Under the pieces are notes generated by a model. That model made no database searches. It was not told where the DNA came from and saw nothing but the letters and a program-made list of their open reading frames with translations. 54,043 nt of DNA, taken from Chloroflexota bacterium (GTDB taxonomy: Bacteria > Chloroflexota > Anaerolineae > CG2-30-64-16). Both the position numbers and the translations under genes were made by a program. Shown here piece after piece: positions 51,277 through 54,043 of the stretch. The stretch lies in NCBI GenBank assembly GCA_026389845.1, contig JAPLHB010000046.1, positions 1-54,043 of the forward strand, given 5' to 3'. Every line of letters starts with the position of its first letter. Position 1 is the stretch's first letter.

Positions 51277-51374
51277 CATCAATAAACCGGCTCAACCGGT
51301 TTACCCGCCCCCGATGATAAGGTAGCCAGGCGAGGCTGTCTTCCTCTCACGAGGATAGTCGGGGGTGTTTTATT
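51277..51374 (+). ncRNA. Tandem small RNA unit 1 (unassigned family)
   Basis: About 98 nt from the predicted start. A 5' hairpin AAACCGG/CCGGTTT (loop CTCAA) is followed by an outer stem CCCCCGAT/GTCGGGGG enclosing two hairpins, AAGGTAGCC/GGCTGTCTT and CCTC/GAGG, then TGTTTTATT as terminator tail. It has no open frame. Two further copies follow directly with the same layout. I do not recognise the family. Confidence 0.72.
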
Positions 51375-51387
51375 CATCGAATCTCTA

Positions 51388-51416
51388 TTGACACGCGCGT
51401 CATTTTGATGTACAAT
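51388..51416 (+). promoter_or_regulatory. Consensus promoter of small RNA 2
   Basis: TTGACA (51388-51393), 17 bp, TACAAT (51411-51416). The spacer contains TCA-TTT-TGA. Confidence 0.78.
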
Positions 51417-51422
51417 GCAGCT

Positions 51423-51519
51423 AACAATAAACCGGCTCGACCGGGTTGCCCGCCCCCGATGATAAGGTCGCCACTAGAGGTAATCTTCCTCTCACGAGGA
51501 TAGTCGGGGGTGTTTTATT
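51423..51519 (+). ncRNA. Tandem small RNA unit 2 (unassigned family)
   Basis: Same architecture as unit 1. The outer stem and CCTC/GAGG hairpin are unchanged; the left inner hairpin (AAGGTCGCC against GGTAATCTT) is more diverged and has a mismatch, and the 5' hairpin has one mismatch. Terminator TGTTTTATTC is present. It is the most divergent of the three and may be decaying or specialised. Confidence 0.7.
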
Positions 51520-51532
51520 CGTTGGATCTCTA

Positions 51533-51561
51533 TTGACACGCGCATCATTTTGATGTACAAT
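51533..51561 (+). promoter_or_regulatory. Consensus promoter of small RNA 3
   Basis: TTGACA (51533-51538), 17 bp, TACAAT (51556-51561). The spacer contains the perfect inverted repeat CATCA-TTT-TGATG. Confidence 0.8.
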
Positions 51562-51567
51562 ACAGCT

Positions 51568-51666
51568 AATAATAAACCGGCTCGACCGGTTTACCCGCCC
51601 CCGGCGACAAGGTAGCCAAGTGTGGCTGCCTTCCTCCATGAGAGGATAGTCGGGGGTGTTTTATTG
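51568..51666 (+). ncRNA. Tandem small RNA unit 3 (unassigned family)
   Basis: About 99 nt. The outer stem reads CCCCCGGC/GTCGGGGG where units 1-2 have CCCCCGAT/GTCGGGGG: both bases on one side changed, yet pairing is kept through G-U and C-G pairs. The left hairpin AAGGTAGCC/GGCTGCCTT replaces a G-U by a G-C pair. Pairing kept despite change supports a real folded RNA. It ends TGTTTTATT three bases before the end of nuoL on the other strand, so the two transcripts converge. Confidence 0.72.
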
Positions 51667-51668
51667 CA

Positions 51669-52037
51669 TCACTTCGGCAACAACAAAAACGCCCCCACCA
51701 GCACCGACACCGACACCAGCCCCACCAGCAGGTAATTCTGCGCCTTTCCGGTCTGGATCACGCGCACGGCGCCGCCGAACCAGTTGGTCACAGCGCCGAC
51801 GCCGTTGACCGCGGCATCCACGATGTTCGTGTCCACCCAGCGACCGATCTCCGATAGTCTGCGCCCTAGTTTGCCGACGCCGTCCACGATGGGATCAATG
51901 ACCCAGAGGTCATCGAAGCGGAAGAGCCAGTTCGAGAGCCGGACGGCGTTCTTGATGAAGATGGCGTCGTAAAGTTCATCGAAGTAATATTTGTTCCGCA
52001 GAATCGTGGCCGCCCAACGGTCGCGCCAGCGGATCAA
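51669..52037 (-). CDS. nuoL: nuoL, C-terminal part after a frameshift
   Basis: About 110 residues continuing NuoL: AATILRNKYYFDELYD, where relatives have NKYYFDELY after the last core helices, then the long lateral helix region (WVDTNIVDAAVNGVGAVTNW) and a final membrane helix (NYLLVGLVSVSVLVGAFLLL). It lies in another frame from the main part. Removing one base from the CCC at 52013-52015 joins the two as DPLARPLAATILRNKYY. The nominal first Met at 52037 is not a real start. Confidence 0.82.
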   Translation of the reverse strand: MIRWRDRWAATILRNKYYFDELYDAIFIKNAVRLSNWLFRFDDLWVIDPIVDGVGKLGRRLSEIGRWVDTNIVDAAVNGVGAVTNWFGGAVRVIQTGKAQNYLLVGLVSVSVLVGAFLLLPK

Positions 52038-53955
52038 CGAACTGCTCGGGTGAGGTCATCGGCTCGCCCTCGGTCACGTGACCACCGGTGGGCCGCGCCT
52101 TGCGGTAGACCAGCCAGCCCAGCGTCAAGCCGCCCAGCGCGACGACCAGCGAAGTGAGCAACGGCACAAGGTTGAAGGGCAGTTCCGCGGCTTCGATGTG
52201 CAGCGCCTCGGCCAGGCTGCCGATGAAGTGGTGGAACGGGTTGGTCGAGAGCGCGCCCAGGATCGGGAATTCCTTCGGGATGCCCACCCAGCCGCCTGCC
52301 ACCGCGAAGACCGCCAGCACCATGAGCGGAATCGTCATCCACTGGAAGATGCTGTCGTGCTCGCTGGCGTGCTCGGCCGCGGCCGTCCGCGGCTTGCCGA
52401 AGAAGGTCATCACGATCTGCCGGGCGGTGTAGAACGCGGTCAGCAGCGCGGCCAGCGCCAGGGTGACGAAAACGACCGTGTGGCCGTTGATGAACGCATC
52501 GGAGAGGATCTCGTCCTTGCTCCAGAAGCCCGCGGTGATAATCGGGAATCCACTCAGCGCCAGCCCGCCGATGATGAAGGTGATCGCCGTGCGCGGCATC
52601 CGGCGGAAGAGGCCGCCCATATTGCGCATGTCTTGGGGATCGAACGATTGCGGATTGTGGATTGCGGATTGCGGATTATGCTCATCGCGATGCGAGGCTG
52701 TCAATCCGAAATCCGAAATCGGCAATCCGGAATGGTGATGTCCGTGCTCCATCCCGTGGATCACGCTGCCGGAGCCGAGGAAGAGGAGCGCCTTGAAGAA
52801 GGCGTGGGTGAGCAGGTGAAAGATGGCCGCGACGTAGGCGCCGATGCCCAGGGCCGCGAACATGTAGCCGAGCTGCGAGATGGTGGAGTAGGCCAGCACC
52901 TTCTTGACGTCGTTTTGTGCGACCGCGATGGTGGCGGCGAAGAGGGCGGTGAACGCGCCGATGAAGGCGATGAACTGCAGCGCCGGCCCATGCTCGACCG
53001 CGGCCATCAACGGGTAGGTGCGGATGGTCAAGTAGACGCCGGCCGAGACCATGGTCGCGGCGTGGATCAGCGCGGAGACGGGCGTGGGGCCTTCCATGGC
53101 ATCGGGTAGCCAGACGTGGAGCGGGAACTGGGCGCTCTTGCCGATAGCGCCGCAGAAGATCAGGATGGCGATGATCGTGGCCCACGGCGTCGCCCCGAGC
53201 AACGGCAGGTTGACCGTGGCGGTCGCCAGCTCATGCAGCATCTCCGGCTTGAAGATGTCGGCGAAGGAGAGCGATTGGGTGCGGGCATAGAGCAGCAACA
53301 TGCCGGCCAACATCAACGTGTCGCCGATACGGGTGGTCAGGAACGCCTTCAGCCCCGCCGCCTTGGGGGTGATCTTCTTGGGGTCATCGTACTTGCGGGC
53401 GAACCAGAAGCCGATCAGCAGATAGGAGCACAGCCCCATTATCTCCCAGAAAATCAGCAGCAGGATGAGGTTATCGGCCAGGATCAGGCCCAACATGCCG
53501 GTGGCAAACAAAGCGATGTAGGCGAAGAAACGGCTTGCCAGGCGATCCACGTGCCCCGGCTCGGCCGGCGCGCCCCGCTCGTCGTGCTCGCTCTCCGGCT
53601 TGCCCACGCCCATGTAGCCGACCGCGTAGACGAAAATCATCAGGCAGACGAACGGCACCATGATGAGCATGGCCGCGGTCAGGGGGTCTATCGCAAAGCC
53701 AAATGCCTGCCACGTCCGCCCGGTCGGCAGCCAGTCCCGAAAGATGCGGAACGGCTGCTCGCCAAACCCTTCAATGCCGAACGTGGTCAACGCGATGGCC
53801 CAGCCCAGCAGCCACGACAAGGCGATGCCGCCGATTGCCAGTCCCGCGCTCAGCTTCTTGTTCTTGTTCGCCCACAACACGATCAAAACGAACGCGGCGA
53901 ACGGCAGGAACGGGATGAGGACGCTCAGGTTGAAAATTGCAGGCAACTCATGCAT
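51976..53955 (-). CDS. nuoL: NADH-quinone oxidoreductase subunit L (frameshifted near 3' end)
   Basis: The main part, 659 residues, of the largest proton-pumping arm subunit. It shows LIFWEIMGLCSYLLIGFWF, GKSAQFPLHVWLPDAMEGPTPVSAL in two pieces, and AYSTISQLGYMFAALG. ATG 53955 has AAGGGG in front; the TTG five codons upstream is less likely. About 25-30 residues around SDFGLTASHRDEHNPQSAIH are repeat-encoded (52646-52733), in a loop after HGHHH. The frame runs off at 51976 because of a one-base shift at 52013-52015; the true C-terminus is at 51669 (761 residues if repaired). It is separated from nuoM by 4 kb of accessory DNA. Confidence 0.92.
   Translation of the reverse strand: MHELPAIFNLSVLIPFLPFAAFVLIVLWANKNKKLSAGLAIGGIALSWLLGWAIALTTFGIEGFGEQPFRIFRDWLPTGRTWQAFGFAIDPLTAAMLIMVPFVCLMIFVYAVGYMGVGKPESEHDERGAPAEPGHVDRLASRFFAYIALFATGMLGLILADNLILLLIFWEIMGLCSYLLIGFWFARKYDDPKKITPKAAGLKAFLTTRIGDTLMLAGMLLLYARTQSLSFADIFKPEMLHELATATVNLPLLGATPWATIIAILIFCGAIGKSAQFPLHVWLPDAMEGPTPVSALIHAATMVSAGVYLTIRTYPLMAAVEHGPALQFIAFIGAFTALFAATIAVAQNDVKKVLAYSTISQLGYMFAALGIGAYVAAIFHLLTHAFFKALLFLGSGSVIHGMEHGHHHSGLPISDFGLTASHRDEHNPQSAIHNPQSFDPQDMRNMGGLFRRMPRTAITFIIGGLALSGFPIITAGFWSKDEILSDAFINGHTVVFVTLALAALLTAFYTARQIVMTFFGKPRTAAAEHASEHDSIFQWMTIPLMVLAVFAVAGGWVGIPKEFPILGALSTNPFHHFIGSLAEALHIEAAELPFNLVPLLTSLVVALGGLTLGWLVYRKARPTGGHVTEGEPMTSPEQFVDPLARPLGGHDSAEQILLR
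52646..52733. repeat. Repeat insertion in nuoL
   Basis: GATTGCGGATTGTGGATTGC units on one side and AATCCGAAATCCGAAATCGG on the other, able to pair as a loose hairpin. In frame, coding a Asn/Pro/Gln/Ser-rich loop (SAIHNPQS). Confidence 0.85.
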
Positions 53956-53971
53956 GGAAGACCCCTTCAAG

Positions 53972-54040
53972 ACGTGTTGCGTATTGCGTGTTGCGTATTG
54001 CGTGCCCTACCTGACTCACGTAACACGCACCACGTAACAC
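53972..54040. repeat. Heptamer tract upstream of nuoL
   Basis: GTGTTGCGTATTGCGTGTTGC units then CACGTAACACGCACCACGTA, the same heptamer kinds as at 21906-22072. It runs to the window edge. No gene is seen. Confidence 0.8.
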
Positions 54041-54043
54041 GGG

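Noticed and set aside
51241..51666. Integron attC sites or riboswitches controlling downstream genes
   Set aside because: No gene cassettes or open frames lie between or after the units on that strand; each has its own promoter and terminator, which fits separate RNAs better.

Overview
The window is high-GC DNA from what looks like a Chloroflexota bacterium (Anaerolineae/Caldilineae type). This is inferred from overall gene style, very long PAS/GAF histidine kinases, a CYTH-CHAD fusion, an Nramp/MgtE-like metal pair, nuoL-M-N order, and abundant short repeats (heptamer tracts, palindromes, small inverted-repeat elements) between and inside genes. No rRNA, tRNA or CRISPR array was seen. Layout: 1-3.9 kb holds the 3' end of a leucyl aminopeptidase gene, a MATE exporter and a convergent MFS exporter, with two small non-autonomous inverted-repeat elements showing clear 8-bp target duplications. 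3.9-25 kb is a signalling island: a receiver-PAS-HisKA_3 kinase with its NarL-type regulator, a PIN-domain toxin-antitoxin pair, a receiver/kinase pair, two tandem copies of a [NMT1/THI5-like binding lipoprotein + DUF3068-like membrane protein] cassette, two large membrane kinases with closely similar C-terminal kinase modules, two Rcp1-type receivers, and a receiver-PAS-GAF-HisKA protein whose ATP-binding domain appears degenerate. 25-38.9 kb holds an Rpn-type nuclease, a secreted Asp-box propeller protein, a relic of a biotin-carrier domain, a fatty-acid hydroxylase, glmS, a CYTH-HTH-HD-CHAD fusion, an MttB-family methyltransferase next to a relic of a second one, a membrane protein and a CHAT protease. 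39-43.8 kb holds an Nramp-like transporter with a soluble PRC/MgtE_N/CBS protein behind a leader of about 480 nt, then a murE-like ligase. 43.8-54 kb is the end of a complex I operon (nuoL, nuoM, nuoN), interrupted between nuoL and nuoM by about 4 kb containing a repetitive beta-helix surface protein, an IS element and three tandem small-RNA units, each with its own consensus promoter and terminator. Two features stand out. First, repeat families of the intergenic type are inserted in frame inside conserved genes (three kinases, murE, glmS, nuoN, nuoL, CYTH-CHAD); the same family gives the same peptide in unrelated proteins (TFEVSETSKV in a kinase and MurE; GDHKG(A/S)PL in GlmS and NuoN). Second, the three tandem RNA units at 51.24-51.67 kb match no family I recognise. 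All calls rest on reading the sequence; no database search was run.
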